NCBI RefSeq assembly: GCF_002968575.1
Contig: NZ_PVBM01000013.1
Span: forward strand, 62,001 to 126,000
Source of the DNA: Neorhizobium huautlense
GTDB lineage: Bacteria; Pseudomonadota; Alphaproteobacteria; Rhizobiales; Rhizobiaceae
Direction of reading: 5' to 3'
Length of the DNA: 64,000 nt
The position numbers were made by a program, and so were the translations under genes. The notes under the pieces are model-generated. The model did not search any database. It worked only from the letters and a program-made list of their open reading frames with translations, and was not told where the DNA came from. This document shows, one piece after another, positions 18,330 to 26,910 of the stretch. Position 1 is the first letter of the stretch. Every line of letters begins with the position of its first letter.

Positions 18330-18932
18330 ATGGATCTGACTATGCGCATCCGCACATCCTCCGCCTTCGCACAGTTTGCCGCGACGCTGTTTGCGATGAT
18401 CGCAGCCGTGCTCTTCTCAACCTGCACCGCGTCCGCCCAGCAGGGTTCGAACCAGTATACGGCGCAGGAGATCATCGATGCCGGCCATGGCTTCTTCGGC
18501 TCCGCCAGCGGCGGGCTTGCCAAAGTCGTCGAAAACGCCTTCCAGAAATACGGCCTTCCGAACGGCTATATCCTGGGCCAGGAAGGTTCGGGCGCCTTCA
18601 TCGCCGGCCTGACTTACGGAGAGGGCGAGCTCTACACGAAGAATGCCGGCCAGCACCCGGCCTTCTGGCAAGGCCCTTCGCTCGGCATCGACTACGGCGG
18701 ACAGGGGACGCGGGCGATGATGCTCGTCTACGACCTCCCCTCGGTGGACGCGCTCTATGCCCGCTTCGGCGGCGTTTCGGGCTCGGCCTTCGTGGTGGCT
18801 GGCGTCGGCATGACCGTTCTGCGCAACAACAACGTGATCCTGGTGCCGATCCGCACCGGGCTCGGCGCCCGCCTCGGCATCAATGTCGGGTATTTGAAGC
18901 TTACGCGCGCACCCACCTGGAACCCATTCTGA
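18330..18932 (+). CDS. eipA: Periplasmic envelope-integrity protein EipA (DUF1134)
   Basis: A 200-residue exported protein. Residues 1-36 form a Sec signal peptide ending ASA before Q37. The rest is the DUF1134 domain: GHGFFGSASGGLAKVVE, GLTYGEGELYTK, GPSLGIDYGGQGTRAMMLVY and the C-terminal GLGARLGINVGYLKLTRAPT. In Brucella EipA supports envelope integrity and stress survival. Start at 18330 or 18342; neither has a strong ribosome-binding site. Two CtrA-like boxes lie in the shared upstream region with chpT. Confidence 0.88.
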   Translation: MDLTMRIRTSSAFAQFAATLFAMIAAVLFSTCTASAQQGSNQYTAQEIIDAGHGFFGSASGGLAKVVENAFQKYGLPNGYILGQEGSGAFIAGLTYGEGELYTKNAGQHPAFWQGPSLGIDYGGQGTRAMMLVYDLPSVDALYARFGGVSGSAFVVAGVGMTVLRNNNVILVPIRTGLGARLGINVGYLKLTRAPTWNPF

Positions 18933-18946
18933 GGCCGGGCATTCTT

Positions 18947-18970
18947 CCCTCCGGAGATCGGAGGGACTTT
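18947..18970 (+). terminator. Hairpin after eipA
   Basis: CCCTCCG pairs with CGGAGGG around a 5-nt loop, followed by ACTTT. It begins 15 bp past the eipA stop. Confidence 0.5.
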
Positions 18971-19087
18971 CATGGAATCGACCAGAGCGACCGATGGATC
19001 GGGCAATCGCCCAAAGGGTGCTTGCCGGTTGCATCCGTGCATGCTTAAACATCGTCATTCCCGTCCAGCCTGCGAAACGGCCTCGTC

Positions 19088-20299
19088 GTGATCGAATTTG
19101 CTCTCCTGTTCGGCTTGGGTTTTCTGAGCGCCGCACTTCTCGCAATGCTCGTCGCGCCGGCGATCCATGGGCGGATCGTGCGCTATACGGAAAACCGCAT
19201 CAAGGCGACACTGCCGATCAGCCCGCAGGAAGTGCGCGCCCAGCGCGACATGGCACGCGCCGTCTATGCGGCCGAAAACGCACGGACACAGCAGGAGCTG
19301 GTTCATGAGCGAGAGAAGGCGATTTCGCTGCAGCTTCGGAACGACTCCCTGTCAGAAGAGGTGAAACGCCTGCAGGGCGAGGCAATCGAACTGCGCATCC
19401 AGATCGAGAACCTGGACGTCGAGGCAGCCGAGGCGCGCTCCCGTCTTCGCCAGGAAGACAGCTATATCCAGCAGCTGAAGGCGGCAATGGAGGCGGCAGA
19501 AGAAAAGATCGCGGCCAGGGATCTGGAAATCGACAATCTTCAGCAGCGCCAACTGCTGCAGATCGCCGAAGCCGACAATTTCCGGATTGACCTGTCGACC
19601 CGGGATACGGAAGTGGAGAACCTTAAATTCCGGATCACCGCATTGCGAGACGAGCGCGATACGCTGCGCAACGATCTGAAAGCGCAGGCGGCCCGAGCCA
19701 GGGACGCCGAAAACCGGCTGGGCCAGGAAGAGCATCGCGTCCAGCGGCTGGAAGAAAAGCTGGCGCGCGAGATCGCCGACCGCGCCGACAAGGAAAATGC
19801 GCTCGAACGGCGGCTCGCCGAAATCAGCCGCCTGCGGGAAAAACTGAAAGCTGCAAATGCGGAGGCTCGAGGCGCAAGCCGGGCGCTTCGCGATGCAGCC
19901 CTGACCCAATCAGAGATGAAACCACCCGTTCCCAAGAAGAAGATAACGGCGCAGGACGTCGTTCTGCGCGAACTGCCCCACGCACCGATGCCGGGACAAT
20001 CCCTGCTCGCGCAGGACGCGGACGCCGACCCGATGATCGCAGATATGGCCGAAGACGTACGCAATCACGCAACGGCCTTGTCGGAGCGGCTTCAGAGCGA
20101 CAAAGGCGGCAGCGATCAGGCCATTCGCGACGAGCTTGCCTCGATCGCCGCCGATATGGTGGCGCTGACGGCACTGAGCGAAGGTTCGTCGTCGCCCATC
20201 CACAAGATCCTCTCCGGCAAGTCGGGCAACGGCAACCGGGAGAGCCTCGCGGCAAAATCGAAGAAGAGATTGGCGGCCGCGCAGGACGCGGCCGGCTAG
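19088..20299 (+). CDS. Membrane-anchored coiled-coil protein
   Basis: A 403-residue protein with a single N-terminal membrane helix (about 4-26) and a long cytoplasmic coiled coil (about 50-275) rich in Glu, Arg, Leu and Ala heptads. A less ordered C-terminal third includes PPVPKKKITAQDVVLRELPH and two acidic helices. No catalytic motif is visible. Such proteins can be scaffolds for cell-division or polar complexes. The neighbourhood of ctrA makes that attractive but it is only inference. The start is GTG at 19088 with a weak ribosome site. Confidence 0.75.
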   Translation: MIEFALLFGLGFLSAALLAMLVAPAIHGRIVRYTENRIKATLPISPQEVRAQRDMARAVYAAENARTQQELVHEREKAISLQLRNDSLSEEVKRLQGEAIELRIQIENLDVEAAEARSRLRQEDSYIQQLKAAMEAAEEKIAARDLEIDNLQQRQLLQIAEADNFRIDLSTRDTEVENLKFRITALRDERDTLRNDLKAQAARARDAENRLGQEEHRVQRLEEKLAREIADRADKENALERRLAEISRLREKLKAANAEARGASRALRDAALTQSEMKPPVPKKKITAQDVVLRELPHAPMPGQSLLAQDADADPMIADMAEDVRNHATALSERLQSDKGGSDQAIRDELASIAADMVALTALSEGSSSPIHKILSGKSGNGNRESLAAKSKKRLAAAQDAAG

Positions 20300-20313
20300 C
20301 CGGAGCAAAACGT

Positions 20314-21135
20314 CTATAGCCGGCCTTGCGCCATGGCGATCTCGTAGAGCGCGATGCCGGTCGCCGTCGCCGCGTTCAGACTGTCGAGGCCCGGCGTTTG
20401 GGCAATCCTTGCGGTATGGATGCGCGAGAGCACATCCGCCGGCAGGCCCTCACCTTCCGTGCCCGTAATCAGGGCCATGCGATCGGAAGCCGGAACAGAC
20501 CGCATTTCCACGGCACCGGCCGGGGAAAGCCCCCACACGGCGCAACCGTTTTCCATGAGGGCTGCCAGGACTTCGGCCATGCTGCCGCTGCGGGCATAGG
20601 GCACGGAGAGCACGGAGCCGACCGAGACCCTGAGCGCCTTGCGGTAAAGCGGATCGCAGCAGCTTTGGTCGAGGAGCACCGCGTCCGCACCGAAAGCAGC
20701 GGCATTGCGGAAGATGGAGCCGATATTGTCGTGGTTGGAAATGCCGAATGCCGCGACCACCAGCGCCTTTTCCGGCAGGGCGGCCATCAACTCTGCTGCG
20801 GAGGGATCGCGCTGCCGCCTGCCGAGCGCCAGCACCCCGCGATGCAGATGGAAGCCTGCGATCTCGTCAAGCACGGTGCCGGACGCGACATAGACGGGAA
20901 TGTCCCGGGGAAAAGCGGAAAGGATGTCGGCGAGCCCCGCCACCCGGTTTTCCAGCAGCAGGATCTTTTCGGCAACGAACGCCCCTCCTTGGCGGTGGGC
21001 GGCTGCGAGCATCCTGAGGACCACCGTCCCCTCCGCAATGAACCGCCCCTCCCGGCCCGTCAGGTCGCGATCACGGATAAACCGGAACTCGGCGATCCGC
21101 GGATCGTCCGCATCGCCGATTCGGATCGGCGCCAC
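20314..21135 (-). CDS. TrmH/SpoU-family RNA 2'-O-methyltransferase
   Basis: A 273-residue SPOUT-class enzyme that methylates ribose in tRNA or rRNA using SAM. The three knot motifs are present: NHDNIGSIFRNAAAFGADAV, the SAM-binding ALITGTEGEGLP, and TPGLDSLNAATATGIALYE. The N-terminal 100 residues resemble the SpoU substrate-binding region (IAEGTVVLRML). The GTG start shares one base with the upstream stop, so it is coupled to the small membrane-protein gene. Which RNA it modifies cannot be told from sequence. Confidence 0.9.
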   Translation of the reverse strand: MAPIRIGDADDPRIAEFRFIRDRDLTGREGRFIAEGTVVLRMLAAAHRQGGAFVAEKILLLENRVAGLADILSAFPRDIPVYVASGTVLDEIAGFHLHRGVLALGRRQRDPSAAELMAALPEKALVVAAFGISNHDNIGSIFRNAAAFGADAVLLDQSCCDPLYRKALRVSVGSVLSVPYARSGSMAEVLAALMENGCAVWGLSPAGAVEMRSVPASDRMALITGTEGEGLPADVLSRIHTARIAQTPGLDSLNAATATGIALYEIAMAQGRL

Positions 21136-21521
21136 TATCGGGGGACGCCGACCGCCACGTCGGCAACGATGCGGCCGGCCGAGAGATCGAAGATGAATAT
21201 CTTCTGGTCGCCGTCGAGAAGACCGTAGAACAGGATCTGGCCGCCGGAAAGCGATACCGACTGAATGTTGAAACCCGCCGGCAGTTCGGCCGTCGCTGCA
21301 AGCGGCTGGCCCGCGGGAACGGCAAAGCCGCCTGCCGAGGTCGCCGGCGCCGGGGTATCGGGCCGTTGCGCTACCTTGTAGACAACCGCTGCAAGGACGG
21401 CCATAAAGCAGACGAACAAGATCCCGCCCGAAACGAGTTGCAGAAGCACCATCTTCCGGCGGATTCTCTCCATTGCCGGATCAAGCGGCTCTTCCTGTTC
21501 CTCGATATCGGGCTGGGGCAT
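21135..21521 (-). CDS. Small single-pass membrane protein, function unknown
   Basis: A 128-residue protein with an acidic, proline-containing N terminus (MPQPDIEEQEEPLDP), one membrane helix (about 26-49) and a soluble tail. The tail holds a short beta-like repeat (FNIQSVSLSGGQILFYGLLD followed by QKIFIFDLSAGRIVADVAVG), so it is probably periplasmic. It is translationally coupled to the downstream methyltransferase gene and divergent from rluD. I do not recognise a named family. Confidence 0.7.
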   Translation of the reverse strand: MPQPDIEEQEEPLDPAMERIRRKMVLLQLVSGGILFVCFMAVLAAVVYKVAQRPDTPAPATSAGGFAVPAGQPLAATAELPAGFNIQSVSLSGGQILFYGLLDGDQKIFIFDLSAGRIVADVAVGVPR

Positions 21522-21560
21522 GGGGAGTTCCTTGCGTCGGATTGCTACCGGAAAGATTAA

Positions 21561-22586
21561 ATGAACGATCCCTTTAACGAGATAGAGCGCCCGAGGAAAG
21601 TCCTCACTGCCGGAGATGAGGCCGAAGGGCGGCTCGACGCCTGGTTGACCACCGTCCTGGAAGGTGAGTTTTCACGAAGCCGCATCAAGGCGCTGATCGA
21701 ACAGGGCGCTGTGCTTCTGAACGGCAAACCGGTGACGGAGCCGAAGAAGAAGATCCATATGGGGGACACGGTGGAAATCACGCTTCCCGAGCCGGAGGAT
21801 CCCGAACCCAAGGGCGAGGACATTCCGCTTGAGGTCCTCTACGAGGATGACGACCTGATCGTCATCGCCAAGCCCGCCGGTCTGGTCGTGCATCCCGGCG
21901 CCGGCAACTGGACCGGCACCCTGGTGAATGCACTGATCCATCATTGCGGCGACAGCCTCTCCGGCATCGGCGGCGTCCGCCGTCCCGGCATCGTCCATCG
22001 TCTCGACAAGGATACCAGCGGTGTGATGGTCGTCGCCAAGAACGACATCGCCCACCGCCATCTTGCCGAGCAGTTCGCCGACCATGGCCGCTCCGGTCCG
22101 CTGGAGCGCGCCTATCAGGCCGTGGTCTGGGGCCGCCCCGCCATGCTGCGGGGCACGATCGATGCTCCGCTCGGCCGCTCCGGTGCCGATCGCACCAAGC
22201 GGGCGGTGAAGCGCGAGGACAGCGACGACGCCCGCGAGGCAGTTACCCATTACGAGGTGATCGAGCGCTTCCACGAAAAACCGGACGCCACGGCGCTGGC
22301 ATCCCTGATCGAATGCCGGCTGGAAACCGGCCGGACCCACCAGATCCGCGTCCACATGGCGCATGTCGGCAACCCGCTGATCGGCGACCCGGATTATTCC
22401 GCGGGTTTCAGGACCAAGGCGAACCTTTTGCCCGAAGCGGCAAAGACCGTCGTCAACAGTTTCCCGCGCCAGGCGCTGCACGCCTATCTGCTGGTCTTCG
22501 AACATCCCCGCACCGGCGAGGTGATGGAATTCGAGGCGGCGATGCCGGAGGACATGCAGGAACTGGTCGAGGCGCTGCAGGCTTAA
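21561..22586 (+). CDS. rluD: 23S rRNA pseudouridine synthase RluD
   Basis: A 341-residue enzyme that makes pseudouridines in helix 69 of 23S rRNA. An N-terminal S4 domain (about 20-75, SRSRIKALIEQGAVLLNGK) is followed by the RluA-type catalytic domain with HRLDKDTSGVMVVAK, where D149 is the catalytic aspartate. RTHQIRVHMAHVGNPLIGDP is the conserved block near 260-280. Its stop overlaps the convergent EamA gene by 3 bp. In related rhizobia rluD lies close to rpoH; here about 4.5 kb separates them. Confidence 0.93.
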   Translation: MNDPFNEIERPRKVLTAGDEAEGRLDAWLTTVLEGEFSRSRIKALIEQGAVLLNGKPVTEPKKKIHMGDTVEITLPEPEDPEPKGEDIPLEVLYEDDDLIVIAKPAGLVVHPGAGNWTGTLVNALIHHCGDSLSGIGGVRRPGIVHRLDKDTSGVMVVAKNDIAHRHLAEQFADHGRSGPLERAYQAVVWGRPAMLRGTIDAPLGRSGADRTKRAVKREDSDDAREAVTHYEVIERFHEKPDATALASLIECRLETGRTHQIRVHMAHVGNPLIGDPDYSAGFRTKANLLPEAAKTVVNSFPRQALHAYLLVFEHPRTGEVMEFEAAMPEDMQELVEALQA

Positions 22587-23461
22587 GGGCCGACTTCGAT
22601 CCCGACTTGACGCCGATGCAGATCCCACAGCACGTGGAAGAGGACCCCCGCCATGACGATGCTGCCGCCGATCACGGTTGCCTCGTCCAGGCTTTCGCCG
22701 AGAAACAGCCAGACCCAGAGGGGTGCGAGCGGCGCGTCGAGTGCGCCGATCAGCGCCGTCTCGACGGGTGGCAGAAGACGGGATCCATGAAGCAGCAGGC
22801 CGATGCCGAGCGCGAACCCCAGGATGCCGAAGAAGGCGACGCTCGCGATATCTCCCAGCGAAGCTGAGAACGGCGATGCAAATGACAATGCGGCGAGCGC
22901 ACTGAGGAAGGCTGCGAGCCCGGCAGAGGGAAGAACCGGTTGAGCCGGGTAACGGCGCATCAGTACGGTCATCAGGGCCACGCAAACGGTCATCCCCAGA
23001 GCCAGGAAATCTCCGAAAAGGCTGCCGGCCTCCCCTGTCCCGACCATCACGACAACCCCGCCCACGGCCGCCACGCTGGCCGCCACCGCGCTCCGCCCCG
23101 GCCGTTCCCCGAGTAGGAGGAAACCGAGGCCAGCCGAGACGAACGGGCATGTCGCGAAAATGATCGAGACATGCGCAACGCTCGTCTCAAGCAGCGCCGC
23201 AATGAACAGAACCATGCCGGCCGCGGAGACGACGGCAATCGCGATCCCCGGCCAGCCCAGGCGACCAAGTCCATGAAGCTTGCGCTGCGGCGACGTGATC
23301 AGGAAGAACAGGAATAGGGCTGCGCCCCCGGCAAGACCACGCCAGACGAGGATCGTCGCACTGTCCAGCGATACCAGTCGCGCCATCAGTCCCGCCGTGC
23401 TGAGGGCGATGGTGGAAAACAGGATGATGACAAGGCCGGCGACATAGGGCGAAGATTTCAT
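22583..23461 (-). CDS. EamA/DMT family transporter
   Basis: A 292-residue inner-membrane protein with about ten helices in two EamA repeats. The second repeat ends with the typical ALDAPLAPLWVWLFLGESLD and VIGGSIVMAGVLF. Members export amino acids, metabolites or drugs; the substrate is not predictable. It converges on rluD and is divergent from the YafY-type regulator gene at 23568 with about 106 bp between, so that regulator may control it. Confidence 0.88.
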   Translation of the reverse strand: MKSSPYVAGLVIILFSTIALSTAGLMARLVSLDSATILVWRGLAGGAALFLFFLITSPQRKLHGLGRLGWPGIAIAVVSAAGMVLFIAALLETSVAHVSIIFATCPFVSAGLGFLLLGERPGRSAVAASVAAVGGVVVMVGTGEAGSLFGDFLALGMTVCVALMTVLMRRYPAQPVLPSAGLAAFLSALAALSFASPFSASLGDIASVAFFGILGFALGIGLLLHGSRLLPPVETALIGALDAPLAPLWVWLFLGESLDEATVIGGSIVMAGVLFHVLWDLHRRQVGIEVGP

Positions 23462-23567
23462 TGGCTGTCCCGAAGGCTGGGTGCGATTGAAGCCGGACTA
23501 ACAGATTGGTGCTGACAGCAGCCTGTCAGCAGTGTTCAATCGCCTGAGATCACCTTGGAGTGCAATG

Positions 23568-24275
23568 ATGGCGCGTTCGAGCCGCATGTTCGAGATCATC
23601 CAGATGTTGCGCGCCTCCCGATCGCCGCTGACGGCCGAAGCGATTGCCTCCCGTCTGGAGGTGACGAAACGGACGGTCTATCGGGATATTGCGGCACTGC
23701 AGGCGACCCGCGTGCCGATCGAGGGTGCCGCCGGCATCGGTTATGTGATGCGGCGCGGCTTCGATCTCCCTCCCCTGATGTTCACTCCGGAGGAGATGGA
23801 AGCGATAACCGTCGGCCTGTCGCTCATCGGGCGCACCGGCGATCGCAGCCTGGAAGATGCGGGCAGCGCCGCGATGGCCAAGATCAATTCGGTCCTGCCT
23901 TCCTCCCAGCCGCCGATCGGCGAAACCCATCTTCTGGTCTCCTCCTGGCATGCGATACCGGATTCGACGGTCGACATGCGCCTGTTGCGTCGTGCCATCC
24001 GCGAAGAACGCAAGCTGAGCTTCTGTTACCGCGATGGAACCGGTCATGAGACAAAGAGGACGGTCTGCCCTCTTGCCGTCGTCTACTATATCGACGGCGT
24101 GCTGCTTGCCGGGTTTTGCGAACTGCGCCAGGATTTTCGCCACTTCCGCCACGACCGTATTTCCAAATGCGAAACTCTCGATGCGGAGTTCAGGGGCCGA
24201 AGTGCCGCCTTGCGCCGGATGTGGCGCAGCTCGCATGAGCTTTTCCATTACGAGGACGGAGAAAACTCGCCCTAA
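23568..24275 (+). CDS. YafY-type transcriptional regulator (HTH + WYL domains)
   Basis: A 235-residue regulator. The N-terminal HTH_11 fold contains LTAEAIASRLEVTKRTVYRDI (about 17-38). A WYL-type ligand domain follows from about residue 130, where LRRAIREERKLSFCYRDG and TVCPLAVVYYIDGVLLAGF stand in for the WYL region. WYL domains often sense nucleic acids or small ligands. The ATG at 23568 (or 23565) is chosen with GGAG upstream; an earlier in-frame start is unlikely. The divergent EamA transporter is the likely target. Confidence 0.85.
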   Translation: MARSSRMFEIIQMLRASRSPLTAEAIASRLEVTKRTVYRDIAALQATRVPIEGAAGIGYVMRRGFDLPPLMFTPEEMEAITVGLSLIGRTGDRSLEDAGSAAMAKINSVLPSSQPPIGETHLLVSSWHAIPDSTVDMRLLRRAIREERKLSFCYRDGTGHETKRTVCPLAVVYYIDGVLLAGFCELRQDFRHFRHDRISKCETLDAEFRGRSAALRRMWRSSHELFHYEDGENSP

Positions 24276-24364
24276 GACGCGGCAGCCGCCTCCTGCGCAG
24301 GTGTCGAAACGGGTGGCTGTCGGGGCCGTCAAGGCTTATATTGCGTTCAACAGATGAGAGGCAC

Positions 24365-25198
24365 ATGAGCCAGTTCGCCGTCAAAAAACTGCTCGATACC
24401 GGCCTGATCACGGTCCGCGACGTCATGTGCAATGGCGAGTGCCGTCACCGCAGCGGCGAGGAGTGCTCGCATGCGACAAGCCTCGTCTTTCCCTATCGCG
24501 GCGTGTTCATGCGCCACGTCGGCCGCGACGACACGGTGGCCGAAGCCAATCAGGTGCTCTTCTTCAACTGCGACGAGGGCTATCAGATCAGCCATCCGGT
24601 CGAAGGCGGCGATGCCTGTCTCAGCATGGATGTTCCCGAATCCATGCTGGAAGAACTGGTCCCCAGCGAACATCGGAATCCGAAAGGCTCCCGCTTCGTC
24701 TTCAACAAGCAGCGCCTCCGGATAGACGCCCGCGCCCAGGCGCTTGTGGCGCTGCTGCGCCACAGCCTGCTTCGCGGCACTGCCGAGACGCTGGAGGCGG
24801 AAACGCTGGGCTTGACGCTGGTGCGCCGGGCGGTAGGCGAACGAACCGCCCATGCCGCGAGCGCAAGCGCGGGACGGCAGAAGCTGGTGGACCGCGCCAA
24901 GCTTGCCCTTTCCGCAGATCTGACCCGCCGCTGGACGCTGGCAGAAATAGCGAGGGAGGCGGGCGTTTCGCCCGTTTACCTCACTCAAGTCTTCCAGCAG
25001 GTCGAGGGCACCCCGCTCTACCGTTACCAGCTTCGCCTCCGGCTCGCCCGCGCGCTCGATCTGCTCGGCAGTTATGACGACCTGACCCAGCTCGGGCTGG
25101 AACTGGGCTTCTCAAGCCATAGCCATTTCTCGTCCGCCTTCCGTCAGGCCTATGGCCGCACACCCGCCGAATTCCAGCGCTTTGCGGGATTGCGGTAG
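24365..25198 (+). CDS. AraC-family regulator with Cys/His-rich N terminus
   Basis: A 277-residue regulator. The C-terminal double HTH (about 180-275) includes WTLAEIAREAGVSPVYLTQV and LGFSSHSHFSSAFRQAYGRTP. The N-terminal sensor has a striking cluster C22, C26, H28, C34, H36, which could bind a metal, followed by a cupin-like stretch (VFPYRGVFMRHVG). GAGAGG precedes the ATG at 24365. Ninety-seven bases downstream lies a 53-residue Cys-rich protein gene, suggesting a metal- or redox-responsive pair. That link is inference. Confidence 0.88.
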   Translation: MSQFAVKKLLDTGLITVRDVMCNGECRHRSGEECSHATSLVFPYRGVFMRHVGRDDTVAEANQVLFFNCDEGYQISHPVEGGDACLSMDVPESMLEELVPSEHRNPKGSRFVFNKQRLRIDARAQALVALLRHSLLRGTAETLEAETLGLTLVRRAVGERTAHAASASAGRQKLVDRAKLALSADLTRRWTLAEIAREAGVSPVYLTQVFQQVEGTPLYRYQLRLRLARALDLLGSYDDLTQLGLELGFSSHSHFSSAFRQAYGRTPAEFQRFAGLR

Positions 25199-25295
25199 AG
25201 CACCCTTTCCGAAAGTCGCTAAAGATTCTGACAGCGGCCGGTCGGCCGACATGGTTTCCTTCTCCCGTAAAAAGCCAACATCGGGAGATGACACC

Positions 25296-25457
25296 ATGAA
25301 AGAGAACACCTGCGCCGCCTGCGATTGCGAACTCGATTCAACGCGCATTGCCGTGAAGATCGGCGGCAAGACGGTCGAGGTCTGCTGCGAGGAATGTGCC
25401 GAAGCCCTTCGCGAGGCCGAAGCGGCAGCACGCACCGCGCAAGCCGGCGCCAAGTAG
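25296..25457 (+). CDS. Small Cys-rich putative metal-binding protein
   Basis: A 53-residue protein with two cysteine clusters, C6-C9-C11 and C30-C31-C34 (TCAACDCEL and VEVCCEECAE), separated by a short beta-hairpin-like segment. The pattern resembles TRASH/YHS-type treble-clef zinc or heavy-metal binding modules. GGGAG lies before the ATG. It directly follows the Cys/His-rich AraC gene and may be its target, for example as a metal chaperone or buffer. No enzyme motif is present. Confidence 0.75.
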   Translation: MKENTCAACDCELDSTRIAVKIGGKTVEVCCEECAEALREAEAAARTAQAGAK

Positions 25458-25468
25458 CCGGTCGGACC

Positions 25469-25494
25469 GCGAGGCGGATGATAGCCCGCCTCGC
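25469..25494 (+). terminator. Hairpin after the Cys-rich gene
   Basis: GCGAGGCGG pairs with CCGCCTCGC around an 8-nt loop, 11 bp after the stop. No T-run follows, so it may attenuate rather than fully terminate. Confidence 0.45.
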
Positions 25495-25535
25495 ATCCTG
25501 CCGGGCACCGGCAGACAATTACAAGGAGAACAGCA

Positions 25536-25850
25536 ATGAAGAACGAGAACCGGGCGGTCTTCGACCGCATGCCGGAGCCATGCGACTTTGCCTTTCAACT
25601 GCCGCACCGGGACGACGGCAAGCCTCTGGAGGATACAGACAACGCCTCAACACATCGTCTCGGATTGATGCTTTCACGGCTCATCATGCTGGTCGTCAGA
25701 AAATTCCGTGAGCATCGAAACCGGATGGCACTCCTGGAGTTGACGGATGATCAACTGAAGGATGTCGGCCTTTCGAGGAGCCAGGCCTATGGCGACTACA
25801 GCCGATATCGCCGGAGCGGTTCGCACCCTCTAGAACGAAAATGCCTGTAG
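25536..25850 (+). CDS. DUF1127 domain protein
   Basis: A 104-residue protein ending in the DUF1127 (YjiS-like) helix pair, REHRNRMALLELTDDQLKDV followed by GLSRSQAY. Short DUF1127 proteins are abundant in rhizobia; some affect phosphate, carbon or RNA metabolism. The 50-residue N-terminal extension is not conserved-looking and contains one hydrophobic stretch (LGLMLSRLIMLVV). AAGGAGAA is a strong ribosome site. Confidence 0.85.
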   Translation: MKNENRAVFDRMPEPCDFAFQLPHRDDGKPLEDTDNASTHRLGLMLSRLIMLVVRKFREHRNRMALLELTDDQLKDVGLSRSQAYGDYSRYRRSGSHPLERKCL

Positions 25851-26074
25851 GCATTATGCGAGACGAGGTCCAGACGTCGCCAATATAGTTCGAGCTGGAA
25901 GTGAGCATTGCGCATAGATCAATCGGATTAGGCTCTCGTCAAATTTTTGCTCCATTTGTCTTACTTGTTGCAATGCAAAATATCGTCCGGCGAAATTCAA
26001 CCAGGGCGGGAGATGTACATCGCGTGATCTCAAAACGTCGGCTCGACAACTACAGACCGAGGAACGAGCAAGGC

Positions 26075-26860
26075 ATGAACTCAACCCTCCGGAAGTTCAT
26101 TTTCCACGACCTTCAGACAGTCGAGGGATATATCGACCCGCCGGACGCGCTGGTCTTCCTCTCGCTTCTGCAGGCCCAGAAGCGAGAGGGGATGGAGGGA
26201 GGACTTGCCGAGATCGGGGTGTTTTACGGGCGTTCTTATTTTCTGCTGAAGAAGATCTGCGAAGACGGGGACAAAGTTCTCGGGATCGATCTTTTCGATA
26301 TCGGCCAGGTAGCGGACGGCTCTGCCACGCAATACCGACGCTTCATCGAAAACGGTCAGCGGCTCGGCGTTCCCGTCGATGAGGACCTGATCATCAAGGC
26401 AGACAGCACCGGGTTGCAGGCGGAAGACATCATCGCCAGGATCGGCCGGCCGCGCTTCTTCAGCATCGACGGCGGCCACATGCTCGATCACATCACCGCA
26501 GACAGCACGCTCGCGATGGATACGCTCGCCGACCACGGCGTCATTGCCTTCGACGACACGTTCAATCCGGCCTGGCCGGAGGTGACGGTCGGCGTCGCCG
26601 ATTTCCTGCGGCAGCAGAAGAGCGCGTTCTCGACCTTCTGCATGACAAAATACAAGACCTATGTGTGCCGCAGGCAGTTCCATGAATTCTACTACAATGC
26701 GATCACCGAGGCTTCGGATCTGCTCGCCTTCCGTCACGTGGAGACTGAATTCCTCGGCTCGAAGGTGGCAAGACTGCACAATCCCATGAGCCGCCGGATG
26801 GTATATGAATTGATGATCCGGTCCGGAATGCGGAAGTTTTCCGAACGCGTATATCGGTGA
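26075..26860 (+). CDS. Class I SAM-dependent methyltransferase
   Basis: A 261-residue protein with a Rossmann methyltransferase core: GLAEIGVFYGRSYFLL (motif I, with GVFYG in the SAM loop), KVLGIDLFDIG (acidic residue after strand 2), and FFSIDGGHMLDHITADSTLA near motif IV. This is the Methyltransf_24-like class often found near glycan loci. The start at 26075 is chosen because the frame upstream (from 25901) is AT-rich and unlike coding DNA here; GCAAGG is a modest ribosome site. Substrate unknown; no partner gene is adjacent. Confidence 0.75.
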   Translation: MNSTLRKFIFHDLQTVEGYIDPPDALVFLSLLQAQKREGMEGGLAEIGVFYGRSYFLLKKICEDGDKVLGIDLFDIGQVADGSATQYRRFIENGQRLGVPVDEDLIIKADSTGLQAEDIIARIGRPRFFSIDGGHMLDHITADSTLAMDTLADHGVIAFDDTFNPAWPEVTVGVADFLRQQKSAFSTFCMTKYKTYVCRRQFHEFYYNAITEASDLLAFRHVETEFLGSKVARLHNPMSRRMVYELMIRSGMRKFSERVYR

Positions 26861-26872
26861 GAAGCCCGGGAA

Positions 26873-26890
26873 CATTACCACATTGTAATG
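26873..26890. other. 6-bp inverted repeat after the methyltransferase gene
   Basis: CATTAC-N6-GTAATG, 13 bp after the stop and 20 bp before the rpoH promoter candidate. It may be a weak 3' hairpin or a regulator site. Confidence 0.3.
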
Positions 26891-26910
26891 ATATAACGCC
26901 GCCGTGATCA

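Noticed and set aside
21672..23150. Long minus-strand frame spanning rluD and the EamA gene
   Set aside because: It covers two well-supported genes in other frames and has an Arg-rich shadow composition.
25901..26074. N-terminal extension of the methyltransferase
   Set aside because: AT-rich, unlike neighbouring coding DNA, and lacking a ribosome site; the internal ATG at 26075 is more plausible.
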